A stretch of DNA of 64,000 nucleotides from Pseudomonas sp. GM21 (GCF_000282215.1 NZ_AKJS01000190.1:1-64000); one strand, 5' to 3'; shown: positions 43,974-53,716, counted from the stretch's first letter. The notes: a model not told the origin generated them from the letters alone. Numbers and translations: made by a program.

Positions 43974-44777
43974 TTACCTCAAGGAATTTTTAGATCCCCA
44001 CTCCAACAAACCTTGCAGCAACTCCTTGAGCACCACTTGCGTCGGCGCAGCCAGATCCTGCCGATAGCGGAACGGCTCGAACTCTTCCATATAAGTGCAC
44101 TGCCCCAACTCCAGTTGCACGGCGTGGATGTTCTCGGCCGGATTGCCGTAATGCCGGGTGATGTGGCCGCCCTTGAAGCGACCGTTCAGTACATGGCTGT
44201 ACTCGGTATGACGGGCGCAAATCGCTTCCAGTTGACTCGCAAGCTGTGGATCGCAACTGGCGCCGTTGAAAGTACCCAGGTTGAAGTCCGGCAGTTTGCC
44301 GTCGAACAGGTGCGGGATGATCGAGCGGATCGAATGCGCGTCGAACAGCAACGCATAGCCGAACTCGGCTTTGAGTCGCGCCAGCTCGTTCTGCAGTGTT
44401 GTGTGATACGGCGTCCAGATCTGCTCCAGCCAGGTCGCGCGTTCTTCTTTCGAAGGCTCCAGCCCTTCGCGGAACAATGGTATGCCGTCAAACAGCGTCG
44501 CCGGATACAGACCGGTGGTCGCGCCGACATATAAAGGCTTGTCGTCGGACGGCCGGTTCAAGTCAATCACGAACCGCGAATACTCGGCGGCCAGGGTGCT
44601 GGCGCCCAGTTCCGCGGCAAAATCGTAAAGCTGCGGGATGTGCCAGTCGGTATCCGGCAGGCTGCGGGCGTCGGGGATCAACCCGGCTTCGACCGCCGGG
44701 GTCAGGCGCACACCAGCGTGGGGCATGCTGATCAGTAGTGGCACGCGGCCTTGTTTGAAGTTCAGAACCTTATCCAC
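43974..44777 (-). CDS. hutG: N-formylglutamate deformylase
   Basis: HutG hydrolyses N-formylglutamate to glutamate and formate, the last step of the five-step Hut pathway (with HutF). The 267-residue protein has the family's metal-binding LISMPHAG and LLFDAHSIRS motifs. GTG 44777 is chosen because AGGAG lies eight bases upstream and the family begins DKVLNFKQGR; the frame extends 63 codons further into hutI. Last gene of the hutU-hutG unit, ten bases after hutI. Confidence 0.95.
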   Translation of the reverse strand: MDKVLNFKQGRVPLLISMPHAGVRLTPAVEAGLIPDARSLPDTDWHIPQLYDFAAELGASTLAAEYSRFVIDLNRPSDDKPLYVGATTGLYPATLFDGIPLFREGLEPSKEERATWLEQIWTPYHTTLQNELARLKAEFGYALLFDAHSIRSIIPHLFDGKLPDFNLGTFNGASCDPQLASQLEAICARHTEYSHVLNGRFKGGHITRHYGNPAENIHAVQLELGQCTYMEEFEPFRYRQDLAAPTQVVLKELLQGLLEWGSKNSLR

Positions 44778-44787
44778 AACTGCTCTC

Positions 44788-45993
44788 CTAAACGCTTGTC
44801 TCGACGCCGTGACGCACGACGCGTTTTTCCAGGTCACCGCCCAGCCAGTACGACAGGTCGGCGGGACGATCGATTTGCCAGGCGACAAAGTCCGCGACCT
44901 TGCCGGCTTCCAACGAACCATGGGTGTCGGCCATGCCCAACGCCGTGGCGGCGTGAATGGTCGCACCGGCCAGCGCTTCTTCCGGGGTCATGCGGAAACA
45001 GGTGCAGGCCATGTTCAGCATTAAACGCAGCGACAGCGCTGGCGAGGTGCCGGGGTTGAGGTCGCTGGCGATCGCGATTTTCACCCCGTGTTTGCGCAAG
45101 GCCTCCATCGGCGGCAATTGGGTTTCCCGCAGGAAGTAAAACGCGCCTGGCAGCAATACCGCGACGGTGCCGGACTCGGCCATGACGATGGCGTCGTCCT
45201 CGGTCATGAACTCCAGGTGATCGGCCGACAGTGCGTGATAACGCGCCGCCAGGCTCGAACCGTGCAGCGATGACAGTTGCTCGGCGTGCAGCTTCACCGG
45301 CAAACCGAGTTCCTGTGCGGTGATGAACACACGCTCGACCTGCGCGGGCGAGAACGCCAGGTATTCGCAGAAGGCGTCCACCGCATCCACCAGCCCTTCA
45401 GCGGCCAGGGCCGGGAGCATCTCGGCGCAGATGTGATCGATGTAGTCGTCAGCGCGATCGGCGTATTCCGGCGGCAAGGCGTGAGCGGCAAGGCAGGTGC
45501 TGCGCACACTCACTGGAAGTTCGGCGCCGAGGCGGCGAATGACCCGCAGGATCTTGCGCTCGCTGGCCAGGTCCAGGCCGTAGCCGGACTTCATTTCGAC
45601 CGTGGTCACGCCGTCGCGCATCAGACTGTTCAGACGCTTGGCGGCGCTGGCGAACAACTCGTCTTCGGTCGCCGCGCGGGTGGCGCGCACGGTGCTGGCG
45701 ATGCCGCCACCGGCTGCGGCGATTTGCGCGTAGCTGACACCTTGCAGACGCTGTTCGAACTCGCCGCTGCGGTTACCGCCAAACACCGTGTGGGTATGGC
45801 AGTCGATCAGGCCCGGAGTGACCCAGGCCCCTTTCAAATCGTTGACGGCCGGGTATTCACCCGCCGGCAGTTCAGCGCGCGGGCCGATCCACTCAATGTG
45901 CGCACCGGACGTCACGATGGCCGCATCCTCGATGATCGAGTAGACGCCTTGCGCCATGGTTGCGACGTGGCAGTGTTGCCAGAGAGTTTTCAT
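44788..45993 (-). CDS. hutI: imidazolonepropionase
   Basis: HutI opens imidazolone propionate to formiminoglutamate. The 401-residue amidohydrolase has the metal-binding HTHTVFGG, the substrate-site SGYGLDL, and HAEQL and SDLNPGTSP motifs. ATG 45993 matches the family; the 34 upstream codons lie in a dispersed repeat. It is separated from hutH2 by that repeat (46013-46114). Confidence 0.97.
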   Translation of the reverse strand: MKTLWQHCHVATMAQGVYSIIEDAAIVTSGAHIEWIGPRAELPAGEYPAVNDLKGAWVTPGLIDCHTHTVFGGNRSGEFEQRLQGVSYAQIAAAGGGIASTVRATRAATEDELFASAAKRLNSLMRDGVTTVEMKSGYGLDLASERKILRVIRRLGAELPVSVRSTCLAAHALPPEYADRADDYIDHICAEMLPALAAEGLVDAVDAFCEYLAFSPAQVERVFITAQELGLPVKLHAEQLSSLHGSSLAARYHALSADHLEFMTEDDAIVMAESGTVAVLLPGAFYFLRETQLPPMEALRKHGVKIAIASDLNPGTSPALSLRLMLNMACTCFRMTPEEALAGATIHAATALGMADTHGSLEAGKVADFVAWQIDRPADLSYWLGGDLEKRVVRHGVETSV

Positions 45994-46012
45994 CCCGAAT
46001 TCCTCGTCTTGT

Positions 46013-46114
46013 GATCGTTCCCACGCTCTGCGTGGGAATGCCTCTAGGGACGCTCCGCGTCCAGTGACGCGGAGCGTCACGGGCTGCATTCCCACGCAGA
46101 GCGTGGGAACGATC
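46013..46114. repeat. triple-hairpin GATCGTTCCCACGC repeat, copy 3 (inside the hut transcript)
   Basis: Starts GATCGTTCCCACGCTCTGCG and ends with the exact reverse complement CGCAGAGCGTGGGAACGATC, with a GTGACGC/GCGTCAC-type centre. It fills the hutH2-hutI gap, so it would be transcribed in the hut mRNA. Confidence 0.92.
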
Positions 46115-46125
46115 GATGGGGGGGG

Positions 46126-47658
46126 TTAAAGGCTAGGCAGCAACTTCACCGACAACAGTTCACTCAGGCAGCGGGTCGCCAACAACTCGGTCGCCGCATT
46201 GATGTCCGGCGCAAAGAAGCGGTCCTTCTCATAGAACGGCACTTCTTTACGCAGAATCGCCCGGGCCTTTTCCAGTTTTTCCGAAGTCTTCAGACCATTG
46301 CGCAAGTCCAGGCCTTGAACCGCCGCCAACCATTCCACCGCCAGCACACCGCGAGTGTTTTCGGCCATTTCCCAAAGACGCTTGCCCGCCGCCGGGGCCA
46401 TGGACACGTGGTCTTCCTGGTTCGCCGAGGTCGGCAGGCTATCCACCGAATGCGGATGTGCCAGTGCCTTGTTCTCGCTGGCCAGTGCCGCTGCAGTCAC
46501 CTGAGCGATCATGAAGCCGGAGTTCACGCCACCGTTGGCCACCAGGAACGGCGGCAGTTGCGACATGTGCTTGTCCATCATCAGCGAGATGCGGCGTTCG
46601 CTCAGGGAGCCGATTTCCGCGATAGCCAGTGCCATGTTGTCAGCGGCCATGGCCACTGGTTCGGCGTGGAAGTTACCGCCGGAAATCACATCGCCTTCAG
46701 CAGCGAATACCAGTGGGTTATCGGAGACGGCATTGGCTTCGACGGCCAACACTTCGGCGGCCTGACGGAACTGGGTCAGGCAGGCGCCCATGACTTGTGG
46801 CTGGCAACGCAGGGAGTACGGATCCTGGACCTTTTCGCAGTTCTCGTGCGAGTCGGACACTTCACTGCGTTCGCCCAGCAAATCGCGGTAAGCGGCAGCG
46901 GCGTCAATCTGGCCTTTCTGGCCACGAGCAGCATGGATGCGTGCATCGAACGGCGAACGCGAGCCCAACACTGCTTCAACGGTCAGCGCACCCAGCGCCA
47001 CCGCGCCAGCAAACAGGTCTTCGCCTTCGAACAGACCACGCAAGGCATAAGCGGTCGACACCTGAGTGCCGTTGAGCAGTGCCAGGCCTTCTTTCGCGGC
47101 CAGGGTCAGCGGAGTGAGACCAGCGACTTTCAGCGCTTCGGTCGCTTCCATCCATTCGCCCTTGTAGCGCGCCTTGCCCTCACCCAGCAGCACCAGCGAC
47201 ATGTGCGCCAATGGCGCCAGGTCACCGGAAGCACCGACCGAGCCTTTCAATGGAATGTGCGGGTAGACCTCGGCGTTGATCAGCGCGATCAGCGCGTCGA
47301 TGACCACGCGACGAATACCGGAAAAACCACGGCTCAGGCTGTTGACCTTGAGCACCATCACCAGCCGCACCAGCGCGTCACTGATCGGCTCGCCGACACC
47401 GGCGGCGTGTGACAACACCAGCGACCGCTGGAGGTTTTCCAGGTCTTCGCTGGCGATACGGGTCGACGCCAACAGGCCGAAACCGGTGTTGATACCGTAA
47501 GCGGTGCGGTTCTCGGCGAGAATCTGTTCCACGCAAGCAACACTGGCTTCGATCTGGGCCGAGGCGCTGTTGTCGAGGGTCAGTTTCACTGGCTGCTGGT
47601 AGACATCACGCAGCTGGGCAAGGCTCAATTGGCCGGGAATCAGGTTTAGCGCAGTCAT
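46126..47658 (-). CDS. hutH2: histidine ammonia-lyase (MIO-containing)
   Basis: HutH eliminates ammonia from histidine to form urocanate, the entry step of histidine breakdown. The 510-residue protein has the intact Ala-Ser-Gly triad (GSVGASGD, residues ~143-145) that cyclises to the MIO electrophile, the catalytic Tyr region AYGINTGFG near residue 55 and QEDHVSMAPAA. This is the functional paralogue by sequence. It follows hutH1 by 134 bases. Confidence 0.96.
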   Translation of the reverse strand: MTALNLIPGQLSLAQLRDVYQQPVKLTLDNSASAQIEASVACVEQILAENRTAYGINTGFGLLASTRIASEDLENLQRSLVLSHAAGVGEPISDALVRLVMVLKVNSLSRGFSGIRRVVIDALIALINAEVYPHIPLKGSVGASGDLAPLAHMSLVLLGEGKARYKGEWMEATEALKVAGLTPLTLAAKEGLALLNGTQVSTAYALRGLFEGEDLFAGAVALGALTVEAVLGSRSPFDARIHAARGQKGQIDAAAAYRDLLGERSEVSDSHENCEKVQDPYSLRCQPQVMGACLTQFRQAAEVLAVEANAVSDNPLVFAAEGDVISGGNFHAEPVAMAADNMALAIAEIGSLSERRISLMMDKHMSQLPPFLVANGGVNSGFMIAQVTAAALASENKALAHPHSVDSLPTSANQEDHVSMAPAAGKRLWEMAENTRGVLAVEWLAAVQGLDLRNGLKTSEKLEKARAILRKEVPFYEKDRFFAPDINAATELLATRCLSELLSVKLLPSL

Positions 47659-47792
47659 TTCATGCTCCTTTTGAGAGTTGTTAATGCTCTCTGTATAGAG
47701 AGGCAGACCAGACGCTCCGGAAATATCCGTTGTCCGTCGCTTCCCCCTTTATGAGGGGGCTGGCGCCTTGGCACGCTGGTTTTTATTGGAAA

Positions 47793-49316
47793 TCAGTTCA
47801 GGTTTGGTAAAGCCTTGTGCAGCAAATTCTGTTCTTTCAACACAGCGGCCGCCGCAGCGATGTCCGGGGCCAGCCAGCGGTCCTGATCATAAGCCGGGAC
47901 ATGCTCGCGCAGCAGACGCCACGCCGCATCTGTGCCCGCGCCAAAGCGTTGCTCCTTCAAGAATTCGAACGCCTGGGCCGCCAGCAGGTACTCGATGGCG
48001 AGGATCTGGGTGCAGTTTTCCAAGGCGCGATGCAGCTTCAGCGCAGCGTTGGTGCCCAGGCTCAAGTGGTCTTCCTGCAGGCCGGACGTGACGTAGTTGT
48101 CGAGCACGGCGGGTTGCGCCAATTGACGGTTTTCCGCACACAGGGAAGCGGCGACATATTGGACGATCATCATCCCGGAGTTGACGCCCGGGTTGGCCAC
48201 CAGGAAGGCTGGCAGACCGCTGACGTGCGGGTTGATCAGACGGTCCAGACGGCGCTCGGCGATGGAACCGATTTCGGCCATGGCGATGGCCAGCAGGTCC
48301 GCCGCCATCGCTACGGACTGGCCGTGCGGATTGGCCTGGGAAACAACGCGGTAGTTGTCCGGGGTGCCCAGTACCAGCGGGTTGTCGGTGGCGCCGTTGA
48401 GTTCGTTTTCGATCTGTTTGGTCGCGTGAACCAGCTGATCACGGGCAGCGCCGTGTACCTGCGGGATCGAACGGATGCTCAACGCATCCTGAGTACGAAT
48501 GCCTTTGCTGCTGGCGATCACTTCACTGCCATCGAGCACAGCGCGCAAATTGATGCCGACTTGCTGCATGCCCGGATGCGGCTTGAGCGCGATGATTTCG
48601 GCGTCGAACGCATCGATCTGACCGCGTTGGGCTTCGAAACTCATGGCGCCGATCACGTCGGCCCATTGCAGCAAATGCGCGGCGTCGGCAATCGCCAGAC
48701 AGCTGAGGCCGGTCATGCATGGCGTGCCGTTTACCAGACACAAACCGTCTTTGGCGCCGAGCTTGACCGGTTGCAGGCCTTCTTCGGCCAGGGCTTGCTG
48801 GGCGGAAACGATCTGCCCGCGATAGCTGACATTGCCGACACCCAGCAGCGCAATGCCGATGTGCGCCATGTGCGTCAGGTAGCCCACGGACCCCTGGGAT
48901 GGCACTTGCGGGGTAATACCACGGTTGAGCAGCGCCAGCAGGGCTTCAACCACCTGACGGTGCAGGCCGGATTTGCCATGGCTGTAGTTGATGACGGCGG
49001 CACAGATGATTGCGCGAGTCTGCTCGTTGGTCAGCGGTGCGCCAACGCCGCAGGCGTGACTGAGCAAGGTGTTGCGCGACAACTGGCTGAGTTGTTCATC
49101 TTGCAGGGATACGTTGCACAACGCACCGAGCCCGGTGTTGATGCCATAGGCGCGCTCGCCGCTGGTGACGATGCGCTGGACGATGCCTTGGGCGTTTTCA
49201 ATGCGTGCCCAGACCTGCGTCGACAGCTCAAGCTGCGCGCCATGACGGGCGACGGCCACCACATCCTGCCAACGCACCGGGGCATCGGCGATAACGATTT
49301 TTTCAGCCTGGGACAT
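47793..49316 (-). CDS. hutH1: HutH paralogue lacking the MIO-forming Ala-Ser-Gly triad
   Basis: The 507-residue protein is clearly of the histidine/aromatic ammonia-lyase family (AYGINTGLG; LQEDHLSLGTNAALK), but where active members read GSVGASGDLAPLAH it reads GSVGYLTHMAHIG at residues ~142-154, three residues shorter and without Ala-Ser-Gly. The MIO group cannot form in the usual way, so lyase activity is not expected. In P. fluorescens SBW25 one of two hutH copies is reported nonfunctional, which fits. It may act as a sensor, partner or enzyme with another chemistry. ATG 49316 has GAGG upstream. Confidence 0.9.
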   Translation of the reverse strand: MSQAEKIVIADAPVRWQDVVAVARHGAQLELSTQVWARIENAQGIVQRIVTSGERAYGINTGLGALCNVSLQDEQLSQLSRNTLLSHACGVGAPLTNEQTRAIICAAVINYSHGKSGLHRQVVEALLALLNRGITPQVPSQGSVGYLTHMAHIGIALLGVGNVSYRGQIVSAQQALAEEGLQPVKLGAKDGLCLVNGTPCMTGLSCLAIADAAHLLQWADVIGAMSFEAQRGQIDAFDAEIIALKPHPGMQQVGINLRAVLDGSEVIASSKGIRTQDALSIRSIPQVHGAARDQLVHATKQIENELNGATDNPLVLGTPDNYRVVSQANPHGQSVAMAADLLAIAMAEIGSIAERRLDRLINPHVSGLPAFLVANPGVNSGMMIVQYVAASLCAENRQLAQPAVLDNYVTSGLQEDHLSLGTNAALKLHRALENCTQILAIEYLLAAQAFEFLKEQRFGAGTDAAWRLLREHVPAYDQDRWLAPDIAAAAAVLKEQNLLHKALPNLN

Positions 49317-49364
49317 CTTTGACCTCAACTGTATTTCTTCAATTTTAATGCAGCTCCACCGCCG

Positions 49365-49434
49365 CCTTCGCGAGCAGGCTCGCTCCCACAGGGGTACGCA
49401 TTCCAATGTGGGAGCGAGCCTGCTCGCGAAGGGG
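49365..49434. repeat. REPIN between hutV and hutH1
   Basis: CCTTCGCGAGCAGGCTCGCT and its reverse complement AGCGAGCCTGCTCGCGAAGG flank a short spacer with GTACGCATTCCAA. It lies in the hut transcript between hutV and hutH1. Confidence 0.9.
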
Positions 49435-49457
49435 CCAGCACAGTCACCGCAAATCTC

Positions 49458-50288
49458 TTAAACCACCGCAGCCCGACGCTGCACGAACCGGTCGACATAC
49501 TCATCCGCCGGCGAATGCAGGATCTCCCTTGGAGTGCCGACCTGAATCAGGCGGCCGTCCTTGAGGATCGCAATGCGATTGCCGATGCGCACGGCCTCGT
49601 CGAGGTCGTGGGTGATGAAGACGATGGTCTTGTGCAGGGTCTTTTGCAGCTCCAGCAACTGGTCCTGCATCTCGGCGCGGATCAACGGGTCGAGGGCGCT
49701 GAACGCTTCGTCCATCAGGATGATGTCGGTGTCCGCCGCCAGGGCGCGGGCCAGGCCCACACGTTGACGCATGCCACCCGAGAGCTGATGCGGGTATTTG
49801 TTTTCGTAGCCCTTGAGGCCCACGGTGTTGATCCAGTGCAATGCGCGCTCGGAGCACATTTGCTTGCTCTCGCCGCGCACTTTCAGGCCATAGGCGACGT
49901 TATCCACCACGGTCTTGTGCGGCAGCAGGCCGAAGCTCTGGAACACCATGCTGATCTTGTGCCGGCGAAATTCGCGCAAGGCTTCCATGTCGTATTGCAG
50001 GATGTCCACGCCGTCCACCAGAATCGCACCGCTGGTCGGGTCGATCAGGCGATTGAAGTGGCGCACCAGGGTCGACTTACCGGAACCCGACAGGCCCATG
50101 ATCACGAAGATCTCGCCAGTGCCGATGCTCAGGGACAAATCGTTCACGCCGACCACACAGCCGGTTTCGGACAGCACCTGGTCTTTGGTTTTGCCCTGGC
50201 CAATCATCGCCAGGGCATCCTTGGAACGGTTGCCGAAAATCTTGAAGACGTTTTTGACTTCGATCTTGCTTACGGTCGCGTTGTTCAT
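49458..50288 (-). CDS. hutV: ABC transporter ATPase, histidine type (HutV)
   Basis: The 276-residue ATPase of a glycine-betaine/choline-type (ProV-like) importer has Walker A GLSGSGKST, signature LSGGMRQRVGLARA and Walker B IILMDEAFSALDP, with ITHDLDEA. In this locus it fits HutV of the HutXWV histidine transporter. It lacks C-terminal CBS domains found in ProV. Its start overlaps the hutW stop by four bases. Confidence 0.9.
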   Translation of the reverse strand: MNNATVSKIEVKNVFKIFGNRSKDALAMIGQGKTKDQVLSETGCVVGVNDLSLSIGTGEIFVIMGLSGSGKSTLVRHFNRLIDPTSGAILVDGVDILQYDMEALREFRRHKISMVFQSFGLLPHKTVVDNVAYGLKVRGESKQMCSERALHWINTVGLKGYENKYPHQLSGGMRQRVGLARALAADTDIILMDEAFSALDPLIRAEMQDQLLELQKTLHKTIVFITHDLDEAVRIGNRIAILKDGRLIQVGTPREILHSPADEYVDRFVQRRAAVV

Positions 50289-51136
50289 TTGCTCACCTCG
50301 TGCCGTGCCCGACCGTACGCCTGAGTAATGCGGTCGATCACCACGGCCAGAATCACGATCGCCAGACCGGCTTCCAGGCCACGTCCGACGTTGAGGGTCT
50401 GAATCCCCACCAGCACGTCTTCACCCAAGCCACGGGCACCGATCATCGAGGCAATCACCACCATCGACAGCGCCATCATGGTGGTCTGGTTGATCCCGGC
50501 CATGATGCTCGGCAGGGCCAGCGGCAGTTGCACACCAAACAGTTGCTGCCAGCGGTTGGCACCGAAGGCGTTGATTGCTTCCATCACTTCACCGTCAACC
50601 TGGCGGATGCCCAGATCGGTCAAGCGAATCAGCGGCGGTGCGGCGTAAATCACAGTGGCGAAAATCGCCGGGACCTTGCCCAGGCCGAACAGCATCAGCA
50701 CCGGGATCAAGTACACGAAACTCGGCATGGTCTGCATGATGTCGAGCAACGGCATCAGCACCGAACGCAGGCGATTGCTGCGCGCCGAGAGAATGCCCAG
50801 CGGAATGCCGATCAGCACCGAAATGATCGTCGCCACCATCATCAGCGCCAGGGTCTGCATCAGCTTGTCCCAGAGGCCGACCGCACCCACCAGGAACAAC
50901 AAGCCGACAATCACAGCCGTGGTCACGACTTTGCGGGTCGCGTGCCAGGCAACGCCCGCGACGATGGCCAGCATCAGCCACCAGGGCGCCGCGCGCAGCA
51001 GCCCTTCAAGATTGACGATGGCCCACAACAGCGTGTCAGAGATCTGCCGGAACACGTCGCCGTAGTTGGTGACCAGCGAATCGACCCAACTGTTGACCCA
51101 GTCGGCGATGGAAAAGGTAAAGCTTTCGGGAAACAT
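50285..51136 (-). CDS. hutW: ABC transporter permease, histidine type (HutW)
   Basis: The 283-residue permease of the ProW-like family has six to seven membrane helices and the EAA-type loop (AINAFGANRWQQLFGVQLP) that contacts HutV. It lies between hutX and hutV and overlaps hutV. Confidence 0.9.
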   Translation of the reverse strand: MFPESFTFSIADWVNSWVDSLVTNYGDVFRQISDTLLWAIVNLEGLLRAAPWWLMLAIVAGVAWHATRKVVTTAVIVGLLFLVGAVGLWDKLMQTLALMMVATIISVLIGIPLGILSARSNRLRSVLMPLLDIMQTMPSFVYLIPVLMLFGLGKVPAIFATVIYAAPPLIRLTDLGIRQVDGEVMEAINAFGANRWQQLFGVQLPLALPSIMAGINQTTMMALSMVVIASMIGARGLGEDVLVGIQTLNVGRGLEAGLAIVILAVVIDRITQAYGRARHEVSK

Positions 51137-51205
51137 AAGAGACTCTCAATCAAGGGTTGCGATCAAGCGTCCGACTGCCGTCGCCGACAGCCGGAGAGGC
51201 CCGAC

Positions 51206-52174
51206 CTACAAGGCCGCGTCGATTTTCTTGGCTGCGTCTTCGCTCACCCAGGCGTGCCAGACTTCAGGATGTTCCTTCAAGAAGATCTTGGCCAGTTTTG
51301 GCGACTCGATCCGCTCTTTGGTCATGCGCCCGAGGTTCTGGTTGAGGATGTCGATCGGCACGTTGACCTTTTCCAGCACGGCCACCAGTTCCGGGGCTTC
51401 GTCGTGGAAGGTCTTGGACAGGCCGACCTTGATATCCACGGTCTTGTTCACCCCTGGTTTCTCTTCGAGCTTGACCAGGTCAACCTGGCCCATCAGCGGG
51501 GTTGGCGACCAGTAGTAGAACAGGATCGGCTCGCCACGCTTGTAGCTCGACAGCACGGCGGCATCCAGCGCCGGGCCGGTGCCTGGGCGGAAGTTGGTGT
51601 AGGTGCTTTCCAGGCCGTAGCTTTTCAGCATTTCGCTGTTATCCAGCTCGCAGGTCCAACCCGCCGGGCAGTTGTAGAAACGGCCCTTGGAAGGCTCTTC
51701 CTGGTCCTTGAACACGGAGGCGTATTTGCCCAGATCAGCAATGGCTTTCAGGTCCGGGGCTTTAGGCTCCAACTTGCGCTTGGCGTCGCCTTCGACCACA
51801 TAACGTGGCACATACCAGCCCTCTACCGCGCCCACGACAGGAGCGCCGACACCCACCACTTTGCCGGCCTTCTCAGCCTTGTTCCAGACTTCACTGCGGC
51901 CGACCCACTCTTCGGCAAACACTTGAATGTCGTTGCTACTCAGGGCGTTTTCCATGGTGATGGAGTTGCCCGGCAGGCTGTCGGTCTTGCAGTCGTAGCC
52001 TTTCTCCAACACGACTTGCATCACGTCAGTCAGGAGCATGGCGCTTTCCCAGTTCAGACCGGCAAATTTCACTGGTTTACCCGACTCGCACCAACCGGCA
52101 GCCTGAGTGGCGCCAGCACTGGCCAGCAGGCCCATGGAAAGCAATGTGGTCAGCAGGGTCTTGTTCGATTTCAT
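51206..52174 (-). CDS. hutX: ABC transporter substrate-binding protein, histidine type (HutX)
   Basis: The 322-residue periplasmic binding protein of the glycine-betaine/OpuAC-like family has a signal peptide ending at TQAA-GWCESG. It probably binds histidine, by locus context. ATG 52174 is chosen because a signal peptide begins here (MKSNKTLL); the frame extends 23 codons further. hutW follows after 69 bases. Confidence 0.9.
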   Translation of the reverse strand: MKSNKTLLTTLLSMGLLASAGATQAAGWCESGKPVKFAGLNWESAMLLTDVMQVVLEKGYDCKTDSLPGNSITMENALSSNDIQVFAEEWVGRSEVWNKAEKAGKVVGVGAPVVGAVEGWYVPRYVVEGDAKRKLEPKAPDLKAIADLGKYASVFKDQEEPSKGRFYNCPAGWTCELDNSEMLKSYGLESTYTNFRPGTGPALDAAVLSSYKRGEPILFYYWSPTPLMGQVDLVKLEEKPGVNKTVDIKVGLSKTFHDEAPELVAVLEKVNVPIDILNQNLGRMTKERIESPKLAKIFLKEHPEVWHAWVSEDAAKKIDAAL

Positions 52175-52243
52175 TGTAGTGACGCTCCTAATCATGAATT
52201 GGCTTACGGCAGTCAAGAGGCATCCAGCCCTGTCCACGTCCAA

Positions 52244-53716
52244 TCAGGCCTGCGTCGCAACGCGACCGGCCCCGCTTGTTTTAGGTTGTACATCGCTGTT
52301 CTGCTCGACCGGCAGAATCAGTTGATCGGGCACTGTGCCGTGCCATTTTTTCGCGCACACGTAATACAGGGATGCTGGAAGCACCAGACCGATGATCCAG
52401 GAAATATCCACACCACCCAGGGCTTCCACCAGCGGACCGGTATAGAACTTGGAAGAGATGAACGGCAGTTGCACCAGCACACCGAAGACATAGACGCTGA
52501 TACCGAGGACGTTCCAACGGCCGTAGCGACCGTTCGGATCGGCCAGCGCCGGCACGTCATAGCGCTCACGGGTGATGCAGTAGTAGTCCACCAGATTGAT
52601 CGCGCTCCATGGCGTAAAGAACGCCAGCAGGAACAGGATGAAGGACTTGAACGCACCGAGGAACGAGTGCTGACCGAGCAACGCCATCAGGGTCGCAGCA
52701 CCGACGATGACCAGCACGAAGACCAGACGCTGCAAGCGCGTTACCTTCAGATCACCACGGAAGCCGCTGATGATGGTCGCAATGCACATGAAGCTGCCAT
52801 AGGAGTTCAGCGTGGAAATGGTGACCTTGCCAAACGCGATGCTGAAATACAGCAACGCGGCGGTGGCACCGGTACCGCCCAAACCAACGATGTAGGCCAC
52901 TTCATGGCCGGCGAATTGCCCGTTGGCCGATGCGGCAGCGAACACGCCGAGGACCATCGCTACCTGCGCACCAATGACCGAACCTGCGCCTGCGGCAAAA
53001 AAAGTTTTCACCGAGGAAATCTTGCTCGGCAGGTAGCGAGAGTAGTCAGCCACATAAGGGCCGAAGGCGATCTGCCAGGACGCCGCGAGCGACACCGCAA
53101 GCAAGAAACTGCTCCAGCTGAAGTGGCGGATTTGCAACAGTGCGCCAACATCAACCTGGCTCATCAGACGGCTGAACAGATAAACAAAGGCAATCACGCC
53201 AATGACGCTGGCGACACGGCCGATCCAATGGATCACCCGATAACCGAGCACCGTGACCAGCACGATGACACTGGCGAAAATCAGAATGCCGACGCTGTCG
53301 CTGACACCAAACAACTGGCCCAACGCCTGTCCGGACAGCACGGTGCCCGTTGCGGTGAAGCCGAGGTACATCAAGCAGACCAGCACGATCGGGATGGCCG
53401 CGCCATACACGCCGAACTGTACCCGGCTGGAAATCATCTGCGGCAGGCCAAGCTTGGGCCCTTGCGCGGCATGCAACGCCATGACACCACCGCCGAGCAG
53501 TTGACCGATCAACAGGCCGATCAGCGACCAGAACACGTCACCACCCAGCACCACGGCCAAAGCCCCGGTGACAATCGCTGTGATTTGCAGGTTGGCACCC
53601 ATCCACAGGGTGAACTGGCTAAATAGACGACCGTGTCTCTCCGCTTCCGGGATGTAGTCGATCGAGCGTTTCTCGATCAACGGTTTGTTGCCTGCACGAT
53701 CGTTGTTAACAGCCAT
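52244..53716 (-). CDS. hutT: NCS1-family permease in hut locus, probable urocanate transporter
   Basis: The 490-residue protein is a 12-helix NCS1 cytosine/purine-type permease (MYLGFTATGTVLSGQALG; PWSAINLVDYYCITRERYD). In P. fluorescens SBW25 the gene of this family in the hut locus was assigned to urocanate uptake (hutTu), so the same role is inferred here. It follows hutU behind a GTAGCAGC repeat. The second SBW25 permease, hutTh, between the hutH copies, is absent here. Confidence 0.85.
   Translation of the reverse strand: MAVNNDRAGNKPLIEKRSIDYIPEAERHGRLFSQFTLWMGANLQITAIVTGALAVVLGGDVFWSLIGLLIGQLLGGGVMALHAAQGPKLGLPQMISSRVQFGVYGAAIPIVLVCLMYLGFTATGTVLSGQALGQLFGVSDSVGILIFASVIVLVTVLGYRVIHWIGRVASVIGVIAFVYLFSRLMSQVDVGALLQIRHFSWSSFLLAVSLAASWQIAFGPYVADYSRYLPSKISSVKTFFAAGAGSVIGAQVAMVLGVFAAASANGQFAGHEVAYIVGLGGTGATAALLYFSIAFGKVTISTLNSYGSFMCIATIISGFRGDLKVTRLQRLVFVLVIVGAATLMALLGQHSFLGAFKSFILFLLAFFTPWSAINLVDYYCITRERYDVPALADPNGRYGRWNVLGISVYVFGVLVQLPFISSKFYTGPLVEALGGVDISWIIGLVLPASLYYVCAKKWHGTVPDQLILPVEQNSDVQPKTSGAGRVATQA

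Noticed and set aside
50300..53626. 1108-codon open frame on the plus strand
   Set aside because: It is antisense to hutW, hutX and hutT, which are clear family members; the frame stays open because of GC-rich third positions, and its protein is low-complexity in His/Gln/Arg.
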